A stretch of 64,000 nucleotides of DNA from DASSUW01 sp963792385 (GCA_963792385.1 CAWBVZ010000006.1:1-64000), one strand, 5' to 3'; counted from the stretch's first letter, positions 9,510 through 17,635 are shown. Translations and numbers: made by a program. The notes: a model not told the origin generated them from the letters alone.

Positions 9510-10610
9510 GTGCTGACGTCAGTGGCGCCGTTGCTCGAGGGGCGCCGGATCGTCGTCTGCGCCGGGTCGGGCGGGGTCGGGAAGACGACCACCGCGGCCG
9601 CGCTGGCGATGGGGATGGCCGAGCGCGGGCTGAAGGTCGTCGTCGTCACGATCGACCCCGCCAAGCGGCTCGCGGACTCGCTCGGGCTCGAGGAGCTGGG
9701 CAACGAGCCGCGGCTCGTCGATCCCGAGCGCTTCAGCGAGCACGGGGTCGAGATCCGCGGCGAGCTGTGGGCGCTGATGCTGGACGCCAAGCGCACGTTC
9801 GACGAGCTGATCGAGCGGCTCGCGCCCGACAGGGCGACCGTCGATGACATCCTCGCGAACCGGATCTACCAGCAGCTCTCGAGCGCGGTCGCCGGCTCGC
9901 AGGAGTTCACCGCGATCGCGAAGCTGTACGAGCTCGACCAGGAGGGCGACTACGACCTGCTGGTGCTCGACACGCCGCCGTCGCGCAACGCGCTCGACTT
10001 CCTCGACGCCCCGGCCCGGCTCGCCGGGTTCTTCCAGGGCCGCGCGATCAAGATGTTCCTGCGCCCGGCGGGCCTGGGCGGGCGGATCCTCGGCCGTGGC
10101 ACCGGCGTCGTGTTCGGGCTGATGGAGCGCCTGACCGGCATCGACCTGCTGCACGACCTGTCGGTCTTCTTCCGCGCGCTCGGCGGGATGATCGACGGCT
10201 TCACGGAGCGTGCGCGGCGCGTCGGCGCGCTGCTCGAGGACCCGGCCACGACGTTCCTGATCGTCACCGCTCCCCGCCACGACCCGGTCGAGGAGGCGAT
10301 CTTCTTCCACCGCAAGCTCACCGACGCCGGCATGCCGTTCGGCGGCCTCGTCGTCAACCGCATGCACCGCGCGCAGGACGCGGCGCTGTCACGCGCCGCG
10401 GTGTCGAAGCTCGGCGAGGACCTCGCCGGCCGGGTCGCGACCGCGGCGCACGAGCTGTCCGCGCTCGCCGCCCGCGACGCCGCCAACGTCGAGCATCTCC
10501 GCAGCCGCCTCGGCGACCCGCCGACGATCATCGTCCCGGAGCTCGACAGCGACGTCCACGACGTCGAAGGCCTCGCGCTCGTGCGCGCACACCTGTTCGG
10601 CGACGACTGA
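9510..10610 (+). CDS. ArsA/GET3-family ATPase
   Basis: A 366-residue deviant-Walker ATPase of the ArsA/GET3 family. The P-loop GSGGVGKTTTAA is at about residues 19-30, switch I is TIDPAKRLADSLGL and switch II LLVLDTPPSRNALDFLD. These proteins couple ATP hydrolysis to delivery of membrane proteins or to oxyanion efflux; the arsenite-binding Cys set of true ArsA is not evident, so targeting or another chaperone role is more likely. The GTG start has TAAGAT 6 bases upstream (9498-9503), suggesting a leaderless transcript in addition to read-through from the FHA-M50 gene. Confidence 0.92.
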   Translation: MLTSVAPLLEGRRIVVCAGSGGVGKTTTAAALAMGMAERGLKVVVVTIDPAKRLADSLGLEELGNEPRLVDPERFSEHGVEIRGELWALMLDAKRTFDELIERLAPDRATVDDILANRIYQQLSSAVAGSQEFTAIAKLYELDQEGDYDLLVLDTPPSRNALDFLDAPARLAGFFQGRAIKMFLRPAGLGGRILGRGTGVVFGLMERLTGIDLLHDLSVFFRALGGMIDGFTERARRVGALLEDPATTFLIVTAPRHDPVEEAIFFHRKLTDAGMPFGGLVVNRMHRAQDAALSRAAVSKLGEDLAGRVATAAHELSALAARDAANVEHLRSRLGDPPTIIVPELDSDVHDVEGLALVRAHLFGDD

Positions 10611-10642
10611 CGCGGCGAAGGTGCCCGTTTGCAGCGCTTTCC

Positions 10643-10702
10643 CGTAAGGGGGTCTGACCCCCTTACGGTGTTCGCCGCGTAAGGGGGTCTGACCCCCTTA
10701 CG
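10643..10702. repeat. Two tandem copies of a 25-base palindrome
   Basis: Copies at 10643-10667 and 10678-10702 are identical. Each has 12-base arms (CGTAAGGGGGTC and complement) around a central T, with a 10-base spacer between copies. They sit between convergent genes. The second copy supplies the TAA stop (10698-10700) of the minus-strand gene. The core GGGGTCTGACCCC recurs at 26301-26430, so this is a dispersed REP-like family. Such arms could stop transcription from both sides, although no T-run follows. Confidence 0.93.
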
Positions 10703-11945
10703 CGAGGGGCTCGCCGACGCCGAGCTCGGCCTCGAGCATCTCGTCGGCGACGCGGCGCAGTTGCGGGTCGAGGTGACCGCAGAGGACGTCGCGCAGGACG
10801 GCGCGGAGGTTGCCGCCGAGATCGGCGATCAGCTCTTCGACGTCCGGCTCCGGACGGACGTGGCCGGCGATCGCGGCGCGCTCGAGCCGGATCACCTCGT
10901 CGAGGCGGCGCTCGAGCGCCGGGCGGTCCTCGCGCGTCGCGCAGATGACGGCGAGGCGCTCGGCCATGCCCTCGTAGCCGCCAGCGTCGGGGTCGGCGAG
11001 CAGCGCGCGGCCGGCCAGCAGCCAGTCCGTCAGCGCCTCGACGGCGAACGAGCGCTCGCAGCCGAGCTCGAACCGCCGCAGCGCCCAGGCCAGCTCGCCG
11101 CCGCGCGGCGTGCGGCGGGTGACGAGCGCGCAGAACGCGCGCAGCGGGTCCTCCTCCTCGGCGCCGAGCAGGCAGTCGCCCGCGTCGCGGCGCACGCCGG
11201 TGGCGAGCGGCACCGCGCTCCAGGCGCCACCGTCGGTGCGCGCCCAGGCGGTCGGGCCGAGTGACGGCTCGGCGTCGTCCCACAGGCGCAGCGCGGTCTG
11301 GAGCCGCCGCAGCCGGCGGCCCGCGCCCTCGAGTGCGCGATCGTCGCCGACTGCCGCGTCGAGCGCGAGCATCGCGACCGTGCCCGTCGCGTCGACGCGC
11401 AACTCCTCGGGCACGTCGCGGAGCGTCTCGGCGCACACGAGCGAGAGACCGTCGCCGAGCGAGACCTCGTCGCTCTCCAGCACCAGGCCTTCGACGGCGG
11501 CGAGCACGACCGCCAGCATCCGGTCGCCGTACGCGGCCTCCTCGAGCTCGGCGAACGAGGCCTCGAAGCGGTCGCGGTCGAACGCGAAGTCGGTCGACTC
11601 CGCCCACACCGAGCTCAGGAACGCCTGTAGCGCTGTCTGCGCCTGGGCGCGCGCGTCGGGCGACGGCGTGCGCCGCCCACGGGCCTGCAGGTAGGCGGGT
11701 AGATCGGGCAGGATGCTCAAGCCCTGGACCGTCGGCGCATAGGACGGGAGCTTGGCCAGCTCGGGCGAGCGATCGGCGATGAAGCGGCCGGTCAGCGGGC
11801 GGTAGCAGTACAGCGGAGCGGAGGCGCGGCCCTGGTCGATCAGCTCGAACGGGACCTCAGCTCCGCCGGAGATCTCCTCGGCGAGCTGCCATGAGGCCTC
11901 CTCGACGAAGGCCACGAGCGAGTCGTGCAGGGCGCGGTTGTGCAT
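10698..11945 (-). CDS. Conserved protein of unknown function
   Basis: A 415-residue, mostly helical, acidic protein without a signal peptide or clear membrane segment. I recognise no domain. The N-terminus (MHNRALHDSLVAFVEEASW) forms an amphipathic helix; later parts are rich in Leu, Ala and Glu with repeated RRLRRLQTALRLWDD-type helices, and FDRDRFEASFAELEEAAYG near residue 130. The start ATG 11945 is preferred over GTG 12008, because the upstream residues are low-complexity and unlike a protein N-terminus. Its stop codon is provided by a palindromic repeat copy. It lies downstream of, and in the same direction as, the HxlR gene, 80 bases away, and may be its target. Confidence 0.8.
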   Translation of the reverse strand: MHNRALHDSLVAFVEEASWQLAEEISGGAEVPFELIDQGRASAPLYCYRPLTGRFIADRSPELAKLPSYAPTVQGLSILPDLPAYLQARGRRTPSPDARAQAQTALQAFLSSVWAESTDFAFDRDRFEASFAELEEAAYGDRMLAVVLAAVEGLVLESDEVSLGDGLSLVCAETLRDVPEELRVDATGTVAMLALDAAVGDDRALEGAGRRLRRLQTALRLWDDAEPSLGPTAWARTDGGAWSAVPLATGVRRDAGDCLLGAEEEDPLRAFCALVTRRTPRGGELAWALRRFELGCERSFAVEALTDWLLAGRALLADPDAGGYEGMAERLAVICATREDRPALERRLDEVIRLERAAIAGHVRPEPDVEELIADLGGNLRAVLRDVLCGHLDPQLRRVADEMLEAELGVGEPLA

Positions 11946-12025
11946 GCGCCGCTCGTTCGCCCCCGGCGCGAGGCCTCCTCCCACGCGCACGCGGGATTGC
12001 AAGCACACCTAGCGGACGGAACCGA

Positions 12026-12382
12026 TCAGGCGGCGACGGAATGCTGCTCTTCGGGCTCCTCGACGCACGCGGCGTCAGAGCCCAGCCACTCGCGACCGTA
12101 GACCCGCATCGACTCGACGATCGGGACCAGCGCGCGGCCCTTCTCGGTCAGCGCGTACTCGACGCGCGGCGGGACCTCGGGGTACGTCTGGCGGGCGACG
12201 ATGCCCGCCTCCTCCAGCGCCCGCAGGCGCAACGAGAGGGTGCGCGGCGAGATGCCCGCCAGCGAGCGCTCGAGCTCACAGAAGCGCGACCGGCCGTCCG
12301 CGAGGTCGCGGATCACCAGCAGCGTCCACTTGCCGCAGACGATGTCGGCGGTACGACAGACAGGACAGTCGGAGTTCGGCAC
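12026..12382 (-). CDS. HxlR-family transcriptional regulator
   Basis: A 118-residue winged-helix regulator of the HxlR family, which usually senses redox state, electrophiles or metabolites through N-terminal Cys. Family marks: CPVCRTADIVCGKWTLLVI at the N-terminus, FCELERSLAGISPRTLSLRL for the DNA-reading helix, and a wing at PPRVEYALTEKG. Four Cys lie in the first 40 residues, fitting thiol sensing. GTG 12382 was chosen as start because TATCCT (12395-12390, minus strand) lies 7 bases upstream; the longer GTG 12409 start would put coding sequence inside the operator palindrome at 12400-12422. Confidence 0.9.
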   Translation of the reverse strand: MPNSDCPVCRTADIVCGKWTLLVIRDLADGRSRFCELERSLAGISPRTLSLRLRALEEAGIVARQTYPEVPPRVEYALTEKGRALVPIVESMRVYGREWLGSDAACVEEPEEQHSVAA

Positions 12383-12399
12383 GGAACCCAGGATATCGC

Positions 12400-12422
12400 A
12401 ACACTTCACGAACTGAAGTGTT
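12400..12422. promoter_or_regulatory. Predicted operator of the HxlR regulator
   Basis: A perfect interrupted palindrome: arms AACACTTCA and TGAAGTGTT around CGAAC. It covers the -35 side of the predicted hxlR promoter (TATCCT at 12395-12390) and begins 2 bases after the htrA-like stop codon. It is AT-rich against a GC-rich background, so chance is unlikely. Autoregulation is the simplest reading. Confidence 0.7.
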
Positions 12423-12424
12423 GA

Positions 12425-13318
12425 TCAGGGCGCGGTCAGGCCGATCTCCAGCTCGCGTTCCTCGGTGCCGCGGACCACGGTGACGGCGAGCTTGTCCCCG
12501 GCGGTGTCGAGCGCGTCGAACAGATCGTCCATGCTCGCGAGCGCGCGATCGCCCGCCCGCACCAGCAGGTCGCCGCGCTCCAGGCCGGCGCGGGCTGCCG
12601 GGCTGCCGTCGACCACGCCGCGCACGAGCAGGCCGTCACGGTCGGGAAGGCCGACCGCGGCCCGCATCTTGCGCGCGACGCGTGGCGGCGCGAGCGCGAC
12701 GCCGAGCCGCGGCCGCTCAGCCGCCTCGCCACGGGCCAGCTCGCCCACGCGGCGCTGCAACGCGGCGTCGGCCGGCAGCGCGAGAATGAACCCGCCGTCG
12801 CGGCGCACGGCGTTGAGCCCGAGCAGGCGCCCGGTGGTGTCGACCAGCGGTCCGCCGGACGAGCCGCGGGGGAGCGGTGCCGTGTGCTCGATCGACCCGG
12901 CGACCCGGCGGCCACGCGGGCCGCGGAAGCCGCGTCCGGTGGCGGACACGAGGCCGAACGTCGTGCGCAGGCCGCGCCCGCCGGGGTTGGCGAGCGCGAG
13001 TACCGGCGTGCCCGCGGTCGGCGGCTCGCCGGCCGGGTCCCACGCGAGCGGGGCCACGTCGCCGGTCTCGACGGCGATCACCGCGACGTCGAGGTCGGGA
13101 TCCGATCCCGCGACGCGCCCTTCGGCCACCTCGCCGTCCGCGAACGTGACGGCAACCTCCTCGCCGCGCAGCACGTGCGCGACGGTGAGCACCTGACCCG
13201 GCGCGATCACCACGCCCGAGCCGCGGCCCCAGCCGCGCCCGAGCCCGACCACCGACGGCCCGACGCCGTCCGCGGCCTCAGCGACCGCCTGCTGGAGTGC
13301 TTCGAGTACCTGATTCAT
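12425..13318 (-). CDS. Cytoplasmic HtrA-like serine protease with PDZ domain
   Basis: A 297-residue trypsin-fold S1C protease with one PDZ domain. The catalytic triad is visible: His in LTVAHVL, Asp in DPDLDVAVI and Ser in PRGSSGGPLV. PDZ follows from about residue 205 (RPRLGVALAP, PAARAGLERGDLLVRAG). Unlike DegP/HtrA it has no signal peptide or membrane anchor, so it should act in the cytoplasm, perhaps on misfolded or oxidised proteins. Its ATG follows TAGGGT by 6 bases (leaderless), and a palindrome at 13334-13350 lies just upstream. It ends 2 bases before the HxlR operator. Confidence 0.9.
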   Translation of the reverse strand: MNQVLEALQQAVAEAADGVGPSVVGLGRGWGRGSGVVIAPGQVLTVAHVLRGEEVAVTFADGEVAEGRVAGSDPDLDVAVIAVETGDVAPLAWDPAGEPPTAGTPVLALANPGGRGLRTTFGLVSATGRGFRGPRGRRVAGSIEHTAPLPRGSSGGPLVDTTGRLLGLNAVRRDGGFILALPADAALQRRVGELARGEAAERPRLGVALAPPRVARKMRAAVGLPDRDGLLVRGVVDGSPAARAGLERGDLLVRAGDRALASMDDLFDALDTAGDKLAVTVVRGTEERELEIGLTAP

Positions 13319-13333
13319 GGCTCCACCCTAGTT

Positions 13334-13350
13334 ACTTGCAACTTGCAAGT
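13334..13350. promoter_or_regulatory. Palindromic operator candidate between htrA-like and hxlR genes
   Basis: Arms ACTTGCAA and TTGCAAGT around one C, placed just upstream of the TAGGGT -10 element of the htrA-like gene. It is AT-richer than its surroundings. The divergent gene 200 bases away encodes an HxlR regulator, the obvious candidate to bind it. The rest of the 243-base gap shows only the -10 of that regulator (13548-13553). Confidence 0.65.
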
Positions 13351-13561
13351 CACCAGCGTACCAGTCCGCCGGCGGGGGTCGACCAGTGTCTCGAGTCGTA
13401 AGTTCGGTCGCTGGCTGCGGGATGCATGGTCGTGTCTGGCGTTCGGCGGCGGCCTGGCTCGTACCGGGCGTACTTGCATGGCCGCCGCCGGGCGCCAGGC
13501 GCGAGCAGGCGCCCGCAGACGGCCACCGAAATTCCGGCTCGGGACACTAGGCTCGCTGTGC

Positions 13562-13996
13562 GTGCGCAAGAAGACCCATCCGCCGTCATCTCCGCTCGCC
13601 GACGCCCTCGCCCGCGTCGGCGACCGCTGGACGCTGCTCGTCGTCGCCGCGCTGCTCGACGGCCCGCGCCGCTTCAACGAGCTCCAGGAGTCGCTGGACG
13701 GGATCGCGCCGAACGTGCTCAGCGCGCGCCTGAAGGCGCTCACCGAGCAGGCGCTGGTGGTCGCGCAGGCGTACAGCGACCGGCCGCCGCGGTTCGTCTA
13801 CGAGCTGTCGGAGTCCGGCCGCGAGCTGGCCGGCGCCCTGCGGCTACTCGCCGACTGGGGCGCGCGCACCGGCGGCGGCGAGCCGTACCGCCACGATGCG
13901 TGCGGCACCGCGCTCGAGGCCCGCTGGTGGTGCCCGAGCTGCGAGCAGGTGGTGGACGACCCCGCCGACGGCGACGGCGAGGTCGTGCACGTCTAA
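13562..13996 (+). CDS. HxlR-family regulator with C-terminal zinc ribbon
   Basis: A 144-residue winged-helix regulator: ADALARVGDRWTLLVVAALL opens the HxlR core, RFNELQESLDGIAPNVLSARL is the DNA-binding helix, PPRFVYELSESG the wing. Unlike the HxlR at 12026-12382 it carries a C-terminal Cys cluster (HDACGT … WWCPSCEQV) that should bind zinc, as in a known actinobacterial subfamily. The GTG start follows TAGGCT by 8 bases. Probable target: the divergent htrA-like gene through the palindrome at 13334-13350. It overlaps the convergent AIM24 gene by 4 bases. Confidence 0.9.
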   Translation: MRKKTHPPSSPLADALARVGDRWTLLVVAALLDGPRRFNELQESLDGIAPNVLSARLKALTEQALVVAQAYSDRPPRFVYELSESGRELAGALRLLADWGARTGGGEPYRHDACGTALEARWWCPSCEQVVDDPADGDGEVVHV

Positions 13997-14670
13997 CCGA
14001 TTGCGGGCTCGGCCCCGCGCACGCGGCCTTCCGACGGCTGCACGAGCACCCAGCCCTGGCCGGAGAACGACATCTGGAGGCTCTCCCCCGACGCGCGGCC
14101 GATCAGGTTCTTCATCTTGAAGTCGGTCTTCAGGCCCGTCTTCACACTCGAGGACCACGTGATCGCGGCCTGGGCGTCGGCGAACGTCGGCGCCGCGTCG
14201 ACGTCGAGCAGGACCGGCGGGCCGTCGGACACGATCGCCACCCAGCCGGTGCCGTGCAGCGACATGTTCGTGAGGCCGCCGCCGATCACGCCGCTGGCGC
14301 CTTCCACGCGCTTGATGTCCCAGTCGATGCCCGAGTCGAACGCGAGCAGGTTCGGCCCGTTAACGGTGATGAAATCGTTCTCGAGAAACAGCAGGTGGAT
14401 GTCCTGCGCCTGGTCGGCCAGGAACACCTCGCCGCTGCCGGTGACCTTCATCAGCTGGCTGCCCTCGCCGCTCACCGCCTTCTTGAGCATGCGCCCGATC
14501 CCGCCCGATCCGGCGTGCTCGAACATCACGTTGCCCTGGTAGGCGACCATCGAGCCGAGCTTGGCCTGGACCGTGACCTGGTCCAGGCGCACCTTCAACA
14601 GCTTCGAATTCTGCAGCGCGAACGCGTCCTGGGACTGCGTCTCGCTGAACTCCGTGAGCGTGCTCTGCAT
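13993..14670 (-). CDS. AIM24 family protein
   Basis: A 225-residue AIM24/TIGR00266-type beta-rich protein. Family features are the QSKLLKVRL-like opening, VMFEHAGSGGIGRMLKKAVSGEG, the repeated GSGEVFLAD / GTGWVAIV / GQGWVLVQPSEG strands, and a Gly-rich GGGLTN turn. Bacterial members form multimeric jelly-roll-like assemblies of poorly known role. The ATG lies 7 bases after TAGCTT, and a GCGCCGG/CCGGCGC inverted repeat brackets that -10. It lies between the second HxlR gene (convergent) and the PilT gene (same strand). Confidence 0.9.
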   Translation of the reverse strand: MQSTLTEFSETQSQDAFALQNSKLLKVRLDQVTVQAKLGSMVAYQGNVMFEHAGSGGIGRMLKKAVSGEGSQLMKVTGSGEVFLADQAQDIHLLFLENDFITVNGPNLLAFDSGIDWDIKRVEGASGVIGGGLTNMSLHGTGWVAIVSDGPPVLLDVDAAPTFADAQAAITWSSSVKTGLKTDFKMKNLIGRASGESLQMSFSGQGWVLVQPSEGRVRGAEPAIG

Positions 14671-14692
14671 GCGCCGGAAGCTAGTCCGGCGC
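14671..14692. promoter_or_regulatory. Inverted repeat bracketing the AIM24 -10 element
   Basis: Arms GCGCCGG (14671-14677) and CCGGCGC (14686-14692) flank AAGCTAGT, which contains the minus-strand TAGCTT hexamer. A regulator bound here would cover the -10 and start site. Confidence 0.5.
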
Positions 14693-14707
14693 GTGCAGAC
14701 GCGTCAA

Positions 14708-15967
14708 CTAGTAGGTGACGCCCGGCGGCGGTGCCGACGTCTGCGGTGCCGCCGGCGGGGGCGGCTGCGGGTCAGTCAGTCCGACGGTCATCGGCGCGGA
14801 CGGCACCGGCGGCGGCGGAGCGGCCGACTCGCCCACGGGAGCGGGCGGCGCCGTGTCGACTTCGGCCTCGGGGCCGTCGTCGCCGGTGGCCTTCGAGGCC
14901 GCCAGGACCATCAGCTTGAAGTCGTGCGGCTTCGAGGCGACGCGCATCGCATCGTCCATCGTGACCTTGCCCGCGTGCAGGTGCTGCAGCAGGTGCTGGT
15001 CGAACGTCTGCATCCCGTAGTACGCGCCCTCGCTGATCACCTCGGGCAGTTGCCCGGTCAGCTTCGGGTCCAGGATCATGTCGTGCACGCGGCCCGTCAT
15101 GACGAGGATCTCGCAGCAGGCCACGCGGCCGGCGCCGTCGGCGGTCGGGACGAGGCGCTGCGACACGATGCCCTTCAGCGTGCCGGCGATCATCGCTCGC
15201 GCCTGCTGCTGCTGGTGCGGCGGGAAGAAGTCGATGATTCGGTTGATCGTCTCGGACGCATCGACCGTGTGGAGCGTCGAGAGCACGAGGTGACCGGTCT
15301 CGGCGGCGCTGAGCGCCGTGTGGACGGTCTCCTCGTCGCGCATCTCGCCGATCAGGATCGTGTCCGGATCCTGGCGCAGCACGCGACGCAGCGCGCGCTT
15401 GAACGAGGCCGTGTCGGCGCCGACCTCGCGCTGGTTGATGATCGAGTTGCGGTCGCGGTGCAGGAACTCGATCGGGTCCTCGATCGTGACGATGTGCTTG
15501 GCCATCGACCGGTTCATGTGGTCGAGCATCGCCGCAAGCGTGGTCGACTTGCCGGAGCCGGTCGTGCCGGTGAGCAGGATGATCCCGCGCTCCTCGAGCG
15601 CAAGCTGCGTGACGATCTCGGGCAGGCCGAGCTCGTCGACCGACTTGATCACGACGGGGATCGCGCGCATCACGATCGAGACGGAGCCCCGCTGGCGGAA
15701 TGCGTTGACGCGGAAGCGGCCGAGGCCCTCGACCGCATACGAGAAGTCGACCTCGTTCTCGGAGGCGAACTCGTCGACCTTGTCGTTGTCGTTGAGCATC
15801 TCACCGAGCGCCCGCTCGGTGTCCTCGGGATACAGCCGCTCGGTGTCGGGAATCGGCTCAAGGTGGCCGTGCAGCCGGATGAGCGGATACGAGGGGACCT
15901 TCAGATGAAGGTCGGAGCCCTCGGCGGCGATGAGGTAGCGCAGCGCGTGATCAAGATCGAAAGCCAT
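14708..15967 (-). CDS. PilT-like type IV pilus retraction ATPase
   Basis: A 419-residue PilT/GspE-family ATPase with Walker A GTTGSGKS at residues 134-141, the IEDPIEFLH Asp box, Walker B region DTILIGEMRDEET and the His box HLVLSTLHT. The AIRAP-type motif appears as GMQTFDQHLLQHLHAGKV, where PilT has AxQT-FDQ-L. Residues after 365 are a Pro-rich tail (PPAPVGE, PPPPVP, PPPPAAPQ) not usual in PilT. No pilin or pilus-assembly gene is nearby, so it could serve a scattered type IV pilus or gliding system. It begins 41 bases after the DUF4242 gene. Confidence 0.92.
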   Translation of the reverse strand: MAFDLDHALRYLIAAEGSDLHLKVPSYPLIRLHGHLEPIPDTERLYPEDTERALGEMLNDNDKVDEFASENEVDFSYAVEGLGRFRVNAFRQRGSVSIVMRAIPVVIKSVDELGLPEIVTQLALEERGIILLTGTTGSGKSTTLAAMLDHMNRSMAKHIVTIEDPIEFLHRDRNSIINQREVGADTASFKRALRRVLRQDPDTILIGEMRDEETVHTALSAAETGHLVLSTLHTVDASETINRIIDFFPPHQQQQARAMIAGTLKGIVSQRLVPTADGAGRVACCEILVMTGRVHDMILDPKLTGQLPEVISEGAYYGMQTFDQHLLQHLHAGKVTMDDAMRVASKPHDFKLMVLAASKATGDDGPEAEVDTAPPAPVGESAAPPPPVPSAPMTVGLTDPQPPPPAAPQTSAPPPGVTY

Positions 15968-16008
15968 GTTCTGGTCAGGATCGGCACCGCCGCGCCACCC
16001 CTTGAGCT

Positions 16009-16281
16009 TCAGCGGTAGAAGTAGGGGTCCAGGACCCGCACCTCCGTGATCGCATTCACGGGAAGGTCGTTGCCGGCGGCCGTGCGGCGGATCGCCTCGG
16101 GATCGGGACCGTCGTAGACGCAGAACGACGTGGACTTGTCGTCGGACACGTAGGAGTGCACCCACGTGACGCCGTCGGCCGCATTGCGCTCGACGACGCC
16201 GAGGACGGCGGTGACGCCCTCCTCGTCGATCGGGATGTGGAGACCGTCGGGGAAGGTCCGCTGGACCATGTATCTGGGCAT
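16009..16281 (-). CDS. DUF4242 family protein
   Basis: A 90-residue ferredoxin-like alpha/beta protein of the DUF4242 (SCO4226-like) family, whose characterised Streptomyces member binds nickel. Typical segments: MPRYMVQRTFPDGL, NAADGVTWVHSYVS and CVYDGPDPEAIRRTAAGNDLP, the last being the family's most constant stretch. It is upstream of and co-directional with the pilT-like gene. A 113-base gap separates it from sigA, with no clear promoter visible. Confidence 0.9.
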   Translation of the reverse strand: MPRYMVQRTFPDGLHIPIDEEGVTAVLGVVERNAADGVTWVHSYVSDDKSTSFCVYDGPDPEAIRRTAAGNDLPVNAITEVRVLDPYFYR

Positions 16282-16394
16282 GCCGCGGACGATCTCAGCG
16301 CGACGCGATGCCTACATCGGCGAGGTTGCCCATCTTGGCGAATGTAACTGCGGCGTTCCTGCCGGAGCTTGCGACGGCGGGAAAACGCGGCCTA

Positions 16395-17492
16395 TTACGC
16401 GACGTCCCTCAGCTTCTGCGCTTCCGCCAGGCTCTGGAGCTTCTTCAGCGACTGGTTCTCGATCTGGCGGATCCGCTCGCGCGTGACGTTGAACGTCCGC
16501 CCGACCTCGTCGAGCGTGCGCGGGTGCTCGCCGCCGAGGCCGTACCGCAGCTCGAGCACGCGGCGCTCGCGGTAGGAGAGGTTCTCCAGCGCCTCGCGCA
16601 GCGCCTCCTTGGTGAGGATCTCCGCCGCCCGCTCGTACGGCGACTCGGCGCGCTCATCGGCGATGAACTGGCCGAACTCGGACTCCTCCTCGTCGCCGAC
16701 CGGCTTCTCGAGCGAGACCGGAGCCTGCGCGGAGCGCTTGATCGACTCGACCTCGTCGGGCTCGATGCCCGTGTGGTGGGCGATCTCCTCCGCGGTCGGC
16801 TCACGGCCGAGCTCGGTGACGAGCTTGCGCTCGGCACGGCCGATCTTGTTCAGCTTCTCGACGACGTGGACCGGGATGCGGATCGTGCGCGCCTTGTCGG
16901 CGAGCGCGCGGGCGATCGCCTGGCGGATCCACCAGGTCGCGTAGGTCGAGAACTTGAAGCCCTTGCGGTAGTCGAACTTCTCGGCCGCACGCACGAGGCC
17001 CAGCGTGCCCTCCTGGATCAGGTCCAGGAACGGCAGGCCCTGGTTGCGGTAGTTCTTCGCGATCGAGACGACGAGCCGCAGGTTGGACTCGACCATCTTC
17101 TGCTTCGCGTCGAGGTCGCCGCGCTCGATCCGGCGCGCCAGGTCGACCTCTTCCTGGGCCGTGAGCAGACGGACCTTGCCGATGTCCTTCAGGAACAGCT
17201 GAAGGGAGTCGGTCGTCATGTCCGGCTTCAGATCGAGCGTCGTCTTCTTACGGCGCCCGCGCTTGTCCGGTGCGCGCTCCACCTGCGCTGCCTCGAGCGC
17301 GGGATCGACTTCCTCGACAAGCTCGATCTCGGACTTCTCGAGGTACCCGTGAAGCTCTTCGACATCCGCCTCGTCGAGATCGATCTCCGCCACGGCGGTC
17401 GAGATCTCGGCGAACGTGAGGACGCCGACCTGCTGCCCCTTTAGAAGGAGGGCTTTGACTTCTTCGAGTTCTTGGAGGTCAACTACAGACAT
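16395..17492 (-). CDS. sigA: Primary RNA polymerase sigma factor (RpoD/SigA)
   Basis: A 365-residue group 1 sigma factor. A region 1.1-like N-terminus (to about residue 65) is followed by region 1.2 (DSLQLFLKDIGKVRLLTAQEE), region 2 (NLRLVVSIAKNY, FDYRKGFKFSTYATWWIRQAI), region 3 and region 4 (YRERRVLELRYGL, TLDEVGRTFNVTRERIRQIE). ATG 17492 has an AGGA ribosome site and lies about 110 bases downstream of a TTGACT-N17-TAGACT promoter. This is the presumed housekeeping factor that reads the TANNNT elements listed across the window. Confidence 0.97.
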   Translation of the reverse strand: MSVVDLQELEEVKALLLKGQQVGVLTFAEISTAVAEIDLDEADVEELHGYLEKSEIELVEEVDPALEAAQVERAPDKRGRRKKTTLDLKPDMTTDSLQLFLKDIGKVRLLTAQEEVDLARRIERGDLDAKQKMVESNLRLVVSIAKNYRNQGLPFLDLIQEGTLGLVRAAEKFDYRKGFKFSTYATWWIRQAIARALADKARTIRIPVHVVEKLNKIGRAERKLVTELGREPTAEEIAHHTGIEPDEVESIKRSAQAPVSLEKPVGDEEESEFGQFIADERAESPYERAAEILTKEALREALENLSYRERRVLELRYGLGGEHPRTLDEVGRTFNVTRERIRQIENQSLKKLQSLAEAQKLRDVA

Positions 17493-17606
17493 CGGTTCCT
17501 GTTCTCGGCGAGCGCCCTGCGGGGGCGACAGGGGACTGAACATACACCGCCTCGATCGGCACTCCTCGACCCGGAGTACAGCTGGAGAGCACGACGCTAG
17601 GAGATG

Positions 17607-17635
17607 AGTCTAGGAGCTATATTTTTTGAAGTCAA
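17607..17635 (-). promoter_or_regulatory. sigA promoter
   Basis: On the minus strand TTGACT (17635-17630), 17 bases, then TAGACT (17612-17607): a near-consensus sigma-70-type promoter with an A/T-rich spacer, rare in this GC-rich sequence. A direct repeat CTAGGAG (17597-17603 and 17610-17616 on the plus strand) overlaps the -10 region. Nothing else is evident in 17493-17719. Confidence 0.75.

Noticed and set aside
10643..10702. Palindromes as ordinary intrinsic terminators
   Set aside because: No T-run after either arm, two identical copies, and the same core elsewhere; a repeat family explains them better, though termination is not excluded.
12383..12409. GTG 12409 as start of the first HxlR gene
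   Set aside because: It would place codons inside the operator palindrome and has no ribosome site; GTG 12382 has a -10 at leaderless spacing.
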